From Candidatus Omnitrophota bacterium (lineage in GTDB: Bacteria; Omnitrophota; Omnitrophia; Omnitrophales; Danuiimicrobiaceae): a stretch of DNA of 17,279 nt. Position numbers and translations under genes: made by a program. Shown piece after piece: positions 1 to 5,438 of this stretch. Within the stretch, counting starts at the first letter, position 1. Every line of letters starts with the position of its first letter. The notes beneath the pieces were generated by a model. That model did not search any database and was not told where the DNA came from. It saw only the letters and a program-made list of their open reading frames with translations. The stretch spans positions 1 through 17,279 of the forward strand of contig JACQQP010000059.1 of NCBI GenBank assembly GCA_016206945.1, written 5' to 3'.

Positions 1-108
1 GGCATCCTCCATCGTCAACACATGAAGAGACACGATAATCATCAAACTTCCAATTGTCAAGAAGGCAAAGATCGCGAAAACTTGTATAAAGATATTGATA
101 ATTTTCAT
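1..108 (-). CDS. AmaP-like small membrane protein, N-terminus only (cut by window edge)
   Basis: The first 36 residues are visible, starting MKIINIFIQVFAIFAF and continuing through a hydrophobic segment (about residues 5-30) to LTMEDA. The ATG lies 4 bp after the accC stop codon, and a GGAAGG stretch about 12 nt upstream lies inside the accC end, so the two genes are almost certainly cotranscribed and probably coupled. A short N-terminal membrane anchor right after accC is what one expects of alkaline shock response membrane anchor (AmaP/DUF322-associated) proteins, which often lie near Asp23-family genes. The family call rests on this N-terminus and position only; it could be another single-pass envelope protein. 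The C-terminus is outside the window. Confidence 0.55.
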   Translation of the reverse strand, partial: MKIINIFIQVFAIFAFLTIGSLMIIVSLHVLTMEDA

Positions 109-112
109 CGTG

Positions 113-1492
113 CTATCCAGCCTTCCGCGTCTCTTGGGGTTCCAAACTAGGTCCTCCCATAATAGACTCGATGAAATTGGTACTGACCCTTCCTTGGCGG
201 AATCGAGGACGGTTCAAAATCTTCTCATGCAAAGGCACGGTTGTCTTGATGGGGCCTATGGTGGTTTCTTTAAGTGCCCGAAGCATGATTTGAATGGCTT
301 CTAGGCGGTCCTTGCCATGAGCAATCAATTTGGCCACCAGTGAATCATAATAAGGAGAGACCGTATACCCGGCATAGATATGTGAATCAACGCGGACATG
401 GGGTCCGCCCGGCAAATAAAGTGTTTCGATCTTACCCGGACTCGGAAGAAAGCCGTGGTCTGGATCTTCAGCATTGATCCGACATTCTATAGCGGCGCCA
501 TTAAATCTTACCGCGTCCTGATGAAATGCCAATTTTTGTCCCCACGCGATCCGAATCTGCTCTTTGACTAAGTCAATACCTGTAATCATTTCCGTGACCG
601 GGTGTTCTACTTGAAGACGTGTGTTCATTTCGATAAAGTAAAATCGCTCTTCTTCATCGACCAAAAACTCAACGGTGCCCACATTCTCGTACTGAAAGGC
701 TTTCGCAGCACGTACGGCCGCCTCACCCATTTTTTTCATGAGCCGCTTGCTCAATCCCGGCGCAGGCGATTCTTCAATGAGCTTCTGATGGCGTCTTTGA
801 ACGGAACAGTCCCGCGCACCAAGATGAAGGATGCTGCCGTGGCGATCGGCAAGAATTTGGAACTCAATATGCCGGGGTTCGCTCATATATTTCTCAATAT
901 AAACGCCACGGTCTCCAAAGGCGGCCTCCGCTTCCGCCTGGGCCGTGAGAAATGCGTTCACCAATTTTCCGTCGTTGTGGGCTATCTTCATTCCTTTCCC
1001 GCCGCCCCCCGCCTTGGCTTTGATGATGACGGGATAACCAAATTTCTTGGCGACCCGAAGGGCCTCAGCCTGATCGCCGATGATTCCTTTGCTGCCGGGA
1101 ATGACAGGAACTTTTGCCTTGCGCATGGTTTCACGTGCCAGGGACTTGTCCCCAGCCAGGCGAACGCTTTCCGGTTTTGGCCCGATAAATTTGATCTGGC
1201 AGGACTCACAAATTTCCGCGAAGTGAGGATTTTCGGCTAAGAAACCATAACCTGGATGAATCGCGTCTACGTCCGCAATTTCGGCGGCGCTGATGATGCT
1301 CGGAATGTTCAAATAACTTTCAGCGGCTGGAGTTTCTCCAATGCAAATCGCTTCGTCCGCAAGGCGCACGTGCAATGAATCGCGATCCGCCTTCGAATAG
1401 ACGGCTACTGTGCGAATTCCTAAATCGCGACAGGCCCTAATGACTCGAATAGCAATTTCGCCACGATTGGCAATCAAAATCTTGTGAAACAT
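113..1492 (-). CDS. accC: Acetyl-CoA carboxylase biotin carboxylase subunit
   Basis: AccC carboxylates the biotin on the carrier protein AccB with ATP and bicarbonate, the first half of the acetyl-CoA carboxylase reaction that makes malonyl-CoA in the cytosol. The 459-residue protein has the family's usual length plus a short C-terminal tail. Visible marks are the N-terminal MFHKILIANRGEIAIR, the glycine-rich ATP-grasp loop AGGGGKGM (161-168), RDCSVQRRHQK (227-237), and FIEMNTRLQVEHPVTE (286-301), which carries metal- and substrate-binding residues. It follows accB by 92 bp, a gap filled with a degenerate inverted repeat. No clear Shine-Dalgarno precedes the ATG. The carboxyltransferase genes accA and accD are not in the window. 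Confidence 0.97.
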   Translation of the reverse strand: MFHKILIANRGEIAIRVIRACRDLGIRTVAVYSKADRDSLHVRLADEAICIGETPAAESYLNIPSIISAAEIADVDAIHPGYGFLAENPHFAEICESCQIKFIGPKPESVRLAGDKSLARETMRKAKVPVIPGSKGIIGDQAEALRVAKKFGYPVIIKAKAGGGGKGMKIAHNDGKLVNAFLTAQAEAEAAFGDRGVYIEKYMSEPRHIEFQILADRHGSILHLGARDCSVQRRHQKLIEESPAPGLSKRLMKKMGEAAVRAAKAFQYENVGTVEFLVDEEERFYFIEMNTRLQVEHPVTEMITGIDLVKEQIRIAWGQKLAFHQDAVRFNGAAIECRINAEDPDHGFLPSPGKIETLYLPGGPHVRVDSHIYAGYTVSPYYDSLVAKLIAHGKDRLEAIQIMLRALKETTIGPIKTTVPLHEKILNRPRFRQGRVSTNFIESIMGGPSLEPQETRKAG

Positions 1493-1584
1493 AAGGGAAT
1501 TAAAAGTTAAAAGGCAAAAGTAAAAAAGGAAATCTTAGGGTAATGCAAATTTTTGACTTCTTACTTTTGACTTTTTACCTTTCA
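1493..1584. repeat. A/T-rich degenerate inverted repeat in the accB-accC gap
   Basis: The 92 bp gap consists largely of short words of the AAAAGT / AAAGGC type on one side and their complements on the other. A perfect 9-bp arm pair is caaaagtaa (1515-1523) and ttacttttg (1561-1569), with further imperfect pairing around it. The transcript could fold into a long weak hairpin between the two genes. It looks like a member of a dispersed low-complexity repeat type rather than a terminator, because no GC-rich stem is present. Confidence 0.6.
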
Positions 1585-2034
1585 TCAGAGTTTTTGGATT
1601 TTAAATAAAGGCTGGTCAAATTCTACGGGTTGGCCGTTCTCCACCAAAATATCGGTGACTCGGCCACTCACTTCGGTTTTGATCTCGTTCATCAGCTTCA
1701 TTGCTTCTATAATGCACAACACATCACCCGCATTCACTTCCTTGCCGCGACTGACGTAGGGTTCTGCATCCGGTGCTGGAGCTACATAAAAGGTGCCCAC
1801 CATCGGTGAACGAATGAGGGTGACACCCGCCTCCTCCGTGGGCTGAGCACCCGCTACTTGCAGAGGTTTCTCACCCCTGGAAACCCGCGACAAAGAGCTT
1901 AAATCCTCTTGCACAATGGTTCCCGTAGGTCCCTTCTTAAGCCGGATTTTGAACCCATTTTTTTCAATCTCAAGCTCGGTTAAACCGTGCTCCTGCATGA
2001 GATTAATCATTTCTTTTAGCTCTTTAATCGTCAT
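1585..2034 (-). CDS. accB: Biotin carboxyl carrier protein of acetyl-CoA carboxylase
   Basis: AccB carries the biotin that moves CO2 from biotin carboxylase to the carboxyltransferase. The protein is 149 residues long, normal for the family. The N-terminal part (1-50) has the typical MTIKELKEMINLM opening, a low-complexity linker spans about 45-70, and the biotinyl domain spans about 73-149. The biotinylation motif EAMKLMNEI (110-118) places the modified lysine at residue 113. AAGG sits about 11 nt before the ATG. accB is the first gene after a promoter and a terminator-like hairpin, so accBC may be controlled by attenuation. Confidence 0.97.
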   Translation of the reverse strand: MTIKELKEMINLMQEHGLTELEIEKNGFKIRLKKGPTGTIVQEDLSSLSRVSRGEKPLQVAGAQPTEEAGVTLIRSPMVGTFYVAPAPDAEPYVSRGKEVNAGDVLCIIEAMKLMNEIKTEVSGRVTDILVENGQPVEFDQPLFKIQKL

Positions 2035-2103
2035 CAGATGAGAACCTTAATCCAAATAACGACAACGTCTTCAATTCGAGGGTGCTTTCAATCAAGCACG
2101 CCT

Positions 2104-2155
2104 AAAAAATAGCGGGCAGTCTTCCGAGAAATCACCTCAGGCAAGTCCTGCCCGC
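2104..2155 (-). terminator. Terminator-like hairpin in the accB leader
   Basis: On the minus-strand RNA the 8-bp stem GCGGGCAG (2155-2148) / CTGCCCGC (2119-2112) is followed by TATTTTTT. The loop holds a further small stem, CC(T)GAG with CTCGG. The element begins about 15 nt after the expected transcription start and ends about 70 nt before accB, so it lies within the leader. It may be an attenuator, or the terminator of the aroQ transcript. An alternative hairpin, CAGG-ACTTG-CCTG, uses part of the same 5' arm. Confidence 0.6.
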
Positions 2156-2176
2156 CAAGCTTAAGCAAACTGAAAA

Positions 2177-2205
2177 ATTCTACTGGAAACCCCCCGCCCT
2201 GTCAA
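2177..2205 (-). promoter_or_regulatory. Sigma70-type promoter for accB-accC
   Basis: The minus strand shows TTGACA (2205-2200), a 17-bp spacer and TAGAAT (2182-2177), five of six matches in the -10 and a perfect -35. It lies just after the aroQ stop. Expected start of transcription is near 2170, giving a leader of about 135 nt. Confidence 0.7.
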
Positions 2206-2226
2206 TTGCCGTGAGGAACCTCCAGA

Positions 2227-2703
2227 TTAAAGGTGGGCTTTTTGGATCGCATTTGCAAGCCCATTTAAACCAAGAAGATAGCTTTGCTCACCAAAACCAC
2301 TTACCTGACCGACGCACACCGCTGCCGTTAGTGATTGGCGCCGAAATTCTTCTCTCCCATAAATGTTCGAAAGATGAACTTCAACCGCCGGAATTCCACA
2401 AGCAGAAAGCGCATCGCGAAGGGCAACGCTCGTGTGCGTAAAAGCTGCCGGATTAATCAAAATTCCATCGTATTGATTCCGTGCATTCCCAACAAGATCT
2501 ACGAGTTCTCCTTCATGATTGGACTGCTTAATCGTCACGCGAATGTTCTTTTTTTCGCTTTCATCTCGGATCAATTTGTTAATACGGTCCAAGGAAACTT
2601 TTCCATAAATCTGGGGCTCCCGCTTTCCAAGAAGATTCAAATTGGGACCATGAACGACCAAGATGCTTAAGCGCTTCCTTTTTCGTGTTTTCTTACGACT
2701 CAT
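2227..2703 (-). CDS. aroQ: Type II 3-dehydroquinate dehydratase
   Basis: AroQ dehydrates 3-dehydroquinate to 3-dehydroshikimate, the third step of the shikimate pathway. The 158-residue protein shows the whole type II signature: HGPNLNLLGKREPQIYG (18-34) with the catalytic arginine (28) and tyrosine (33), NHEGELVD (62-69), INPAAFTHTSVALRDAL (83-99), and EVHLSNIYGREEFR (108-121) with the catalytic histidine (110). It carries a basic N-terminal extension of about 11 residues (MSRKKTRKRKR) not usual for the family; no internal ATG would remove it. The gene starts 6 bp after the Trm112-like gene stops. A 6-bp hairpin (2717-2734) in the end of that upstream gene overlaps the only GAGGAGG-like stretch nearby. 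Confidence 0.95.
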   Translation of the reverse strand: MSRKKTRKRKRLSILVVHGPNLNLLGKREPQIYGKVSLDRINKLIRDESEKKNIRVTIKQSNHEGELVDLVGNARNQYDGILINPAAFTHTSVALRDALSACGIPAVEVHLSNIYGREEFRRQSLTAAVCVGQVSGFGEQSYLLGLNGLANAIQKAHL

Positions 2704-2709
2704 CTGAGC

Positions 2710-2886
2710 TCACAAGGGAGGCTTCAGCGCCTCCTCAATCAACATGACGGGAATCCCATCTCGTATGATAAATTGAAGTCTACAATCGGAATTCGTACAA
2801 ACAAGCCGCTCGCATTCTAAAACGACTTTCGTTTTACAAGCGGGGCAGGCCAAAATTTCAAGAAGTTTTGGATCCATTGGTTCCAT
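2710..2886 (-). CDS. Trm112/YcaR-like small zinc-ribbon protein
   Basis: This 58-residue protein contains MDPKLLEILACPACK, then LVCTNSDCRLQFIIRDGIPVM, and ends LIEEALKPPL. The two pairs CPAC and CTNSDC have the form of a small zinc ribbon, and the phrase RDGIPVML is typical of the Trm112/UPF0434 family. Family members act as activating partners of methyltransferases or have unknown roles. The start could be the ATG at 2886, 18 bp after the flippase-like gene's stop, or the ATG at 2877, which gives the more common MDPKLLE opening; neither has a strong Shine-Dalgarno. It lies tightly between the flippase-like gene and aroQ, so it is part of that operon. Confidence 0.85.
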   Translation of the reverse strand: MEPMDPKLLEILACPACKTKVVLECERLVCTNSDCRLQFIIRDGIPVMLIEEALKPPL

Positions 2887-2904
2887 ATTTAGGTCGCTTC
2901 ACAA

Positions 2905-3876
2905 TTACGGTTCAATCGTTTCAAGCTCGCGTATCGAAGCACCGCCTCGCACCGCATACAGAATACCACAGACGAAACCAACCGCATAAAGGAAAAGGTC
3001 AAAGATCAAAGAAAAAGCAACTGCCTGATCTAAGGGAACGTAACTTCTAAACAAATAAACCGTCGCTGCTTCGCGAACTCCAAGGCCTCCAATCGAAGGG
3101 AGCATCGATACGACCGTGATGAGCGGCATGAAGAGAAAAAAAATCCCCAAAGGAACATCCACTTGAATGCTCCGGCCCAAGAAAAACACCATGACAATAA
3201 AAAGCCCCTGAGCCACAAGAGAGTAACCGTAAACCAGAAGGAAGATCCTTCGCCTTTCGCGGTACAACCCCAACGTTTCAAAAAGTCTTGTCAATCGTTC
3301 ATGAAAACGCCGCGGCGAAAACTTAAAAAGGATGTTTCTGGCCGAGGTTGAAAAACGGCGGCTCACAACGAACATAACCCCCAGAAATACAAAACCAGAA
3401 ATCCAAAAAAGTGACTGCCCTATCCGCGGGTCGAGAACGTAGTGATGTCCAATCAGAAATGCAATAAATCCAATCGAAACAGTTGCCATCAACCCAAAAA
3501 AACGGTCAATTATTACGGAGGTTACCGAAGCTATTTTTTTTCCAGAATCCTTGTAAATATAGTAGGTTTTGGCAATATCGCCTCCAACCGCTGAGGGAAG
3601 AAAGAGATTAAAGAAAAGGCTAATCATCCATAAATAATAAAGCCGCTTGAAAGAGAGTTTGATTTTCTGAATGGCCAGTACGAGGTCGAGCCGATAGGTG
3701 ACCACAACGAGAGACAGAAAATTGACCGCCATCGCTAAAAAAAGCGGTCCGCTTTCCAGATGAGTTAAGCGCGAAAGTCCTTCTCGTACTTCCCCCCGAA
3801 CCGTATAGAAAACTAAAGCGAGAGAAAAAACGCTGATCGCAATCCGAAGGACTTGAGACCCGGCCTTTTTATACAT
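2905..3876 (-). CDS. Flippase-like integral membrane protein (LPG synthase TM domain, UPF0104)
   Basis: The 323-residue protein is hydrophobic, with roughly eight predictable membrane segments (for example around 9-26, 43-61, 80-98, 127-145, 155-171, 211-234, 243-263 and 285-310). The motifs FLPSAVGGDIAKTY (92-105), SVIIDRFFGL (120-129) and LPSIGGLGVREAA (259-271) are those of the lysylphosphatidylglycerol synthase transmembrane-domain family. Such proteins without the soluble synthetase domain are thought to move lipids or glycolipid precursors across the inner membrane. No synthetase domain is present, so aminoacyl-lipid synthesis is not supported. The gene lies 22 bp after the DUF1844 gene and 18 bp before the Trm112-like gene. 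The substrate cannot be told from the sequence. Confidence 0.88.
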   Translation of the reverse strand: MYKKAGSQVLRIAISVFSLALVFYTVRGEVREGLSRLTHLESGPLFLAMAVNFLSLVVVTYRLDLVLAIQKIKLSFKRLYYLWMISLFFNLFLPSAVGGDIAKTYYIYKDSGKKIASVTSVIIDRFFGLMATVSIGFIAFLIGHHYVLDPRIGQSLFWISGFVFLGVMFVVSRRFSTSARNILFKFSPRRFHERLTRLFETLGLYRERRRIFLLVYGYSLVAQGLFIVMVFFLGRSIQVDVPLGIFFLFMPLITVVSMLPSIGGLGVREAATVYLFRSYVPLDQAVAFSLIFDLFLYAVGFVCGILYAVRGGASIRELETIEP

Positions 3877-3898
3877 GGTGGTACGAGGACACTCGCGA

Positions 3899-4246
3899 TC
3901 ACGCCACTTTATGTTGGACGAACTTCAGCTGGAGTTCGGGAATTAAAGAACCAAAAAGAGATGCCTCTTCGGGTGTCAAATTTCCTTGTGTTTTGTCCTT
4001 CAACATGAGCAAGAGGTCAATCATTTCCTGAGCAGCGGCCAAATCCACCTGGACTTTTTCATTGCTCGTGGTGCTTAACTCGCCCATATGCATGAGCGCT
4101 TGAATACCAAGTGAACTAATAAAATTGGAAAAAGACAATCTGCCTTTTTCCTTTGCCTCGGGCGCCGCACCCTGATCCTTGGATACGGATTCCTTCCATG
4201 ATTCGTCCACACGTTTTTTTGTGTAGTGCACTTCTTTTTCTTCCAT
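3899..4246 (-). CDS. DUF1844 family protein
   Basis: The protein starts MEEKEVHYTKKRVDESWKE and continues with FSNFISSLGIQALMHMGEL, then LAAAQEMIDLLLMLKDKTQG, NLTPEEASLFGSLIPELQLKF. This pattern of a VDESWKE opening and two helical blocks is the DUF1844 family, soluble proteins of unknown function. I chose the ATG at 4246, which gives 115 residues and the common opening. A TTG at 4258 would add four residues and sits closer to the U-tract of the upstream hairpin. Neither start has a recognisable Shine-Dalgarno. It is the first gene after a promoter and terminator-like hairpin and probably leads the operon DUF1844 - flippase-like - Trm112-like - aroQ. Confidence 0.88.
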   Translation of the reverse strand: MEEKEVHYTKKRVDESWKESVSKDQGAAPEAKEKGRLSFSNFISSLGIQALMHMGELSTTSNEKVQVDLAAAQEMIDLLLMLKDKTQGNLTPEEASLFGSLIPELQLKFVQHKVA

Positions 4247-4270
4247 CGTCGCGGCCAACGGATCTTGATC

Positions 4271-4319
4271 AAAAAAAAAGGCTCACGGTCAAAGTGGGGA
4301 ATGTTTCAACCATGAGCCT
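4271..4319 (-). terminator. Strong intrinsic-terminator-like hairpin directly upstream of the DUF1844 gene
   Basis: On the minus-strand RNA the arms AGGCTCATGGT (4319-4309) and ACCGTGAGCCT (4289-4279) pair over 11 bp with one T-G wobble, around a 19-nt loop. The hairpin is followed by nine T (4279-4271, one shared with the stem). The first start codon of the DUF1844 gene is only 12-25 nt further on. It lies downstream of a strong promoter, so it can act as an attenuator or end a short RNA. It could also terminate readthrough from the STAS-PilZ gene. Confidence 0.8.
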
Positions 4320-4332
4320 CGTCAAGGTGGGT

Positions 4333-4349
4333 AGAGACCCTAAGTCTCT
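4333..4349 (-). other. Hairpin at the 5' end of the DUF1844 leader RNA
   Basis: The minus strand reads AGAGAC-TTAGG-GTCTCT, a perfect 6-bp stem with a 5-nt loop. It starts at the expected transcription start (about 4348), so the leader RNA would begin with a 5' stem-loop and end in the terminator hairpin about 30 nt later. Confidence 0.55.
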
Positions 4350-4354
4350 TGTTT

Positions 4355-4383
4355 CTTATATCACCCAATGTTTCGTTTGTCAA
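4355..4383 (-). promoter_or_regulatory. Sigma70-type promoter before the DUF1844 gene
   Basis: The minus strand shows a perfect TTGACA (4383-4378), a 17-bp spacer and TATAAG (4360-4355). It lies 21 bp after the STAS-PilZ stop codon. It precedes, rather than follows, the terminator hairpin at 4271-4319. Confidence 0.75.
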
Positions 4384-4404
4384 CCGCCTCAAAAGGCAAA
4401 TAGC

Positions 4405-5127
4405 TTATAAAAATTGGATGGCGATACCGTACTGTTTCTTGAGCAGCTCAAAACGAGCGATTTTACCTGGGATGGCGAGCTCCTCTTTGAACGTATCATT
4501 GGGAGGAACACCAATGGTAACCTGTGACTGCTCAAGGCCTTGCATTTTAGAATACTCCGGGGCATCCAGATCCAAAAATTCAGCAAAAACCCCTCCCTGA
4601 CTTACATTAGTTGCAATGGCTTTTGCTTTCAGCGTCGTGCCATCTTTCATTTGAAACGCCAGATGCACGGGAATGGCGACACGAATACGCTTATTCCGTC
4701 TCCGCTCCAAACCATAACTCTTAGGTAGAGGCTGCTTATCATCAATCGCCACCTCAAACATTTTATCCTTAACAAAAAGGAAAGATCCGAACGCTTCGGC
4801 AACTTCTTCCTCGTTTTTGCATAGCCGAACACTGCTCGGGAGATGGGTATGAGTAAAAAGTTCGCGACACGATCCATCGGGTGCAAAGATAAGGCTACGT
4901 TGGGGACGAATGAGGCAGGCAATAATTTTGCGTAACGCAATTTCATCGATGGACTGCACCTTTTGAAGATTGAGAATTACGCGGCGCAATCTCTTTCGTT
5001 GAATGACTTGTTCTATCTTCTGCATAACCGGATCCATTTCCTCTCCTGTCAACGCTCCTCCCAAATCAAACACCTGGACGGAACCGATCTTTCGAAGACC
5101 TAACTGAATCGCTTCTGCTTGTTTCAT
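4405..5127 (-). CDS. STAS-PilZ two-domain protein, likely c-di-GMP responsive
   Basis: Residues about 12-114 look like a STAS domain (QVFDLGGALTGEE, then VILNLQKVQSIDEIALRKI), the fold of anti-sigma-factor antagonists. Residues about 140-240 form a PilZ domain: RxxxR is met by RRNKR (143-147) and [DN]xSxxG by NVSQGG (174-179), the c-di-GMP-binding residues. At the place of the phosphorylated serine of SpoIIAA-type proteins the sequence reads SIDEIAL, so the serine appears to be Glu62; the domain would not be regulated by phosphorylation in the usual way. A good Shine-Dalgarno, AAGGAAGG, lies 7 nt before the ATG. The gene has its own promoter and structured leader. Target and partners cannot be inferred. 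Confidence 0.85.
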   Translation of the reverse strand: MKQAEAIQLGLRKIGSVQVFDLGGALTGEEMDPVMQKIEQVIQRKRLRRVILNLQKVQSIDEIALRKIIACLIRPQRSLIFAPDGSCRELFTHTHLPSSVRLCKNEEEVAEAFGSFLFVKDKMFEVAIDDKQPLPKSYGLERRRNKRIRVAIPVHLAFQMKDGTTLKAKAIATNVSQGGVFAEFLDLDAPEYSKMQGLEQSQVTIGVPPNDTFKEELAIPGKIARFELLKKQYGIAIQFL

Positions 5128-5152
5128 TTCAATTCCTTCCTTTCTTAAGTTG

Positions 5153-5207
5153 GCCTCAACCGTTTTTATAAAACCTCAGGCGACCTACTGGGAATCCTGT
5201 ATCGCCT
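5153..5207 (-). promoter_or_regulatory. Structured leader with two competing hairpins before the STAS-PilZ gene
   Basis: On the minus-strand RNA AGGCGA (5207-5202) pairs with TCGCCT (5183-5178), with an added TAC/GTA pairing inside. A second fold pairs GCCT (5181-5178) with AGGC (5156-5153) around a small GTTTT-ATA-AAAAC hairpin (5174-5162). The two folds share GCCT, so they exclude each other. The Shine-Dalgarno (5142-5135) follows directly. This could be a translational switch, but I recognise no riboswitch class in it. Confidence 0.35.
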
Positions 5208-5303
5208 TTCTTCTATCTTAATGTAGTTCGTCGCTTCAACTTGAAACTGAACCCTTATGATGGATCTTACTTTCCGCACTGTTAAAGAACGTGGCCATTA
5301 ATA

Positions 5304-5332
5304 ATCGTACATGGGCAAAATTGCGATTTCAA
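5304..5332 (-). promoter_or_regulatory. Sigma70-type promoter for the STAS-PilZ gene
   Basis: The minus strand shows TTGAAA (5332-5327), a 17-bp spacer and TACGAT (5309-5304). It implies a leader of about 170 nt. The rest of the 311-bp gap between rarA and this gene holds the palindrome at 5350-5370, the hairpin at 5372-5407 and the leader structure; no further gene is seen. Confidence 0.55.
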
Positions 5333-5349
5333 ATGAATAGAAAAATAGT

Positions 5350-5370
5350 TTATAACATATTATGTTGTAA
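5350..5370. promoter_or_regulatory. Near-perfect 21-bp palindrome upstream of the STAS-PilZ promoter
   Basis: The minus strand reads TTA-C-AACATA-A-TATGTT-A-TAA: nine base pairs on each side of a single central A, with one C/A mismatch. It sits 17 bp upstream of the -35 box, where an activator or repressor dimer could bind. AT-richness makes chance palindromes likelier here. Confidence 0.4.
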
Positions 5371-5371
5371 C

Positions 5372-5407
5372 GACTTATAGATTCTATTAGGCTATAAAAT
5401 CTAAGTC
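5372..5407. other. Imperfect hairpin after rarA
   Basis: GACTT and AAGTC (5 bp) and AGATT and AATCT (5 bp) pair around a 14-nt loop, with a 2-nt bulge. On the plus strand it is followed by five T, on the minus strand it is not. It therefore does not look like a terminator for rarA, and no plus-strand gene precedes it. Confidence 0.35.
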
Positions 5408-5438
5408 TTTTTGTGGTTCTAAAAGAAGGTATGACAAC

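Noticed and set aside
602..1240. Plus-strand open frame of 212 codons
   Set aside because: It is fully antisense to accC, whose protein motifs are unmistakable; the antisense translation matches nothing I recognise.
4271..4314. Leader peptide MVETFPTLTVSLFF overlapping the terminator
   Set aside because: The 14-codon frame has no Shine-Dalgarno and no run of regulatory codons; it is likely a by-product of the hairpin sequence.
5128..5300. c-di-GMP riboswitch before the STAS-PilZ gene
   Set aside because: The gene's function makes it tempting, but I find no GEMM-I core motifs or GEMM-II pattern in the leader.
5372..5407. Terminator of rarA
   Set aside because: The T-tract is on the plus-strand side of the hairpin; the minus-strand RNA has none after it.
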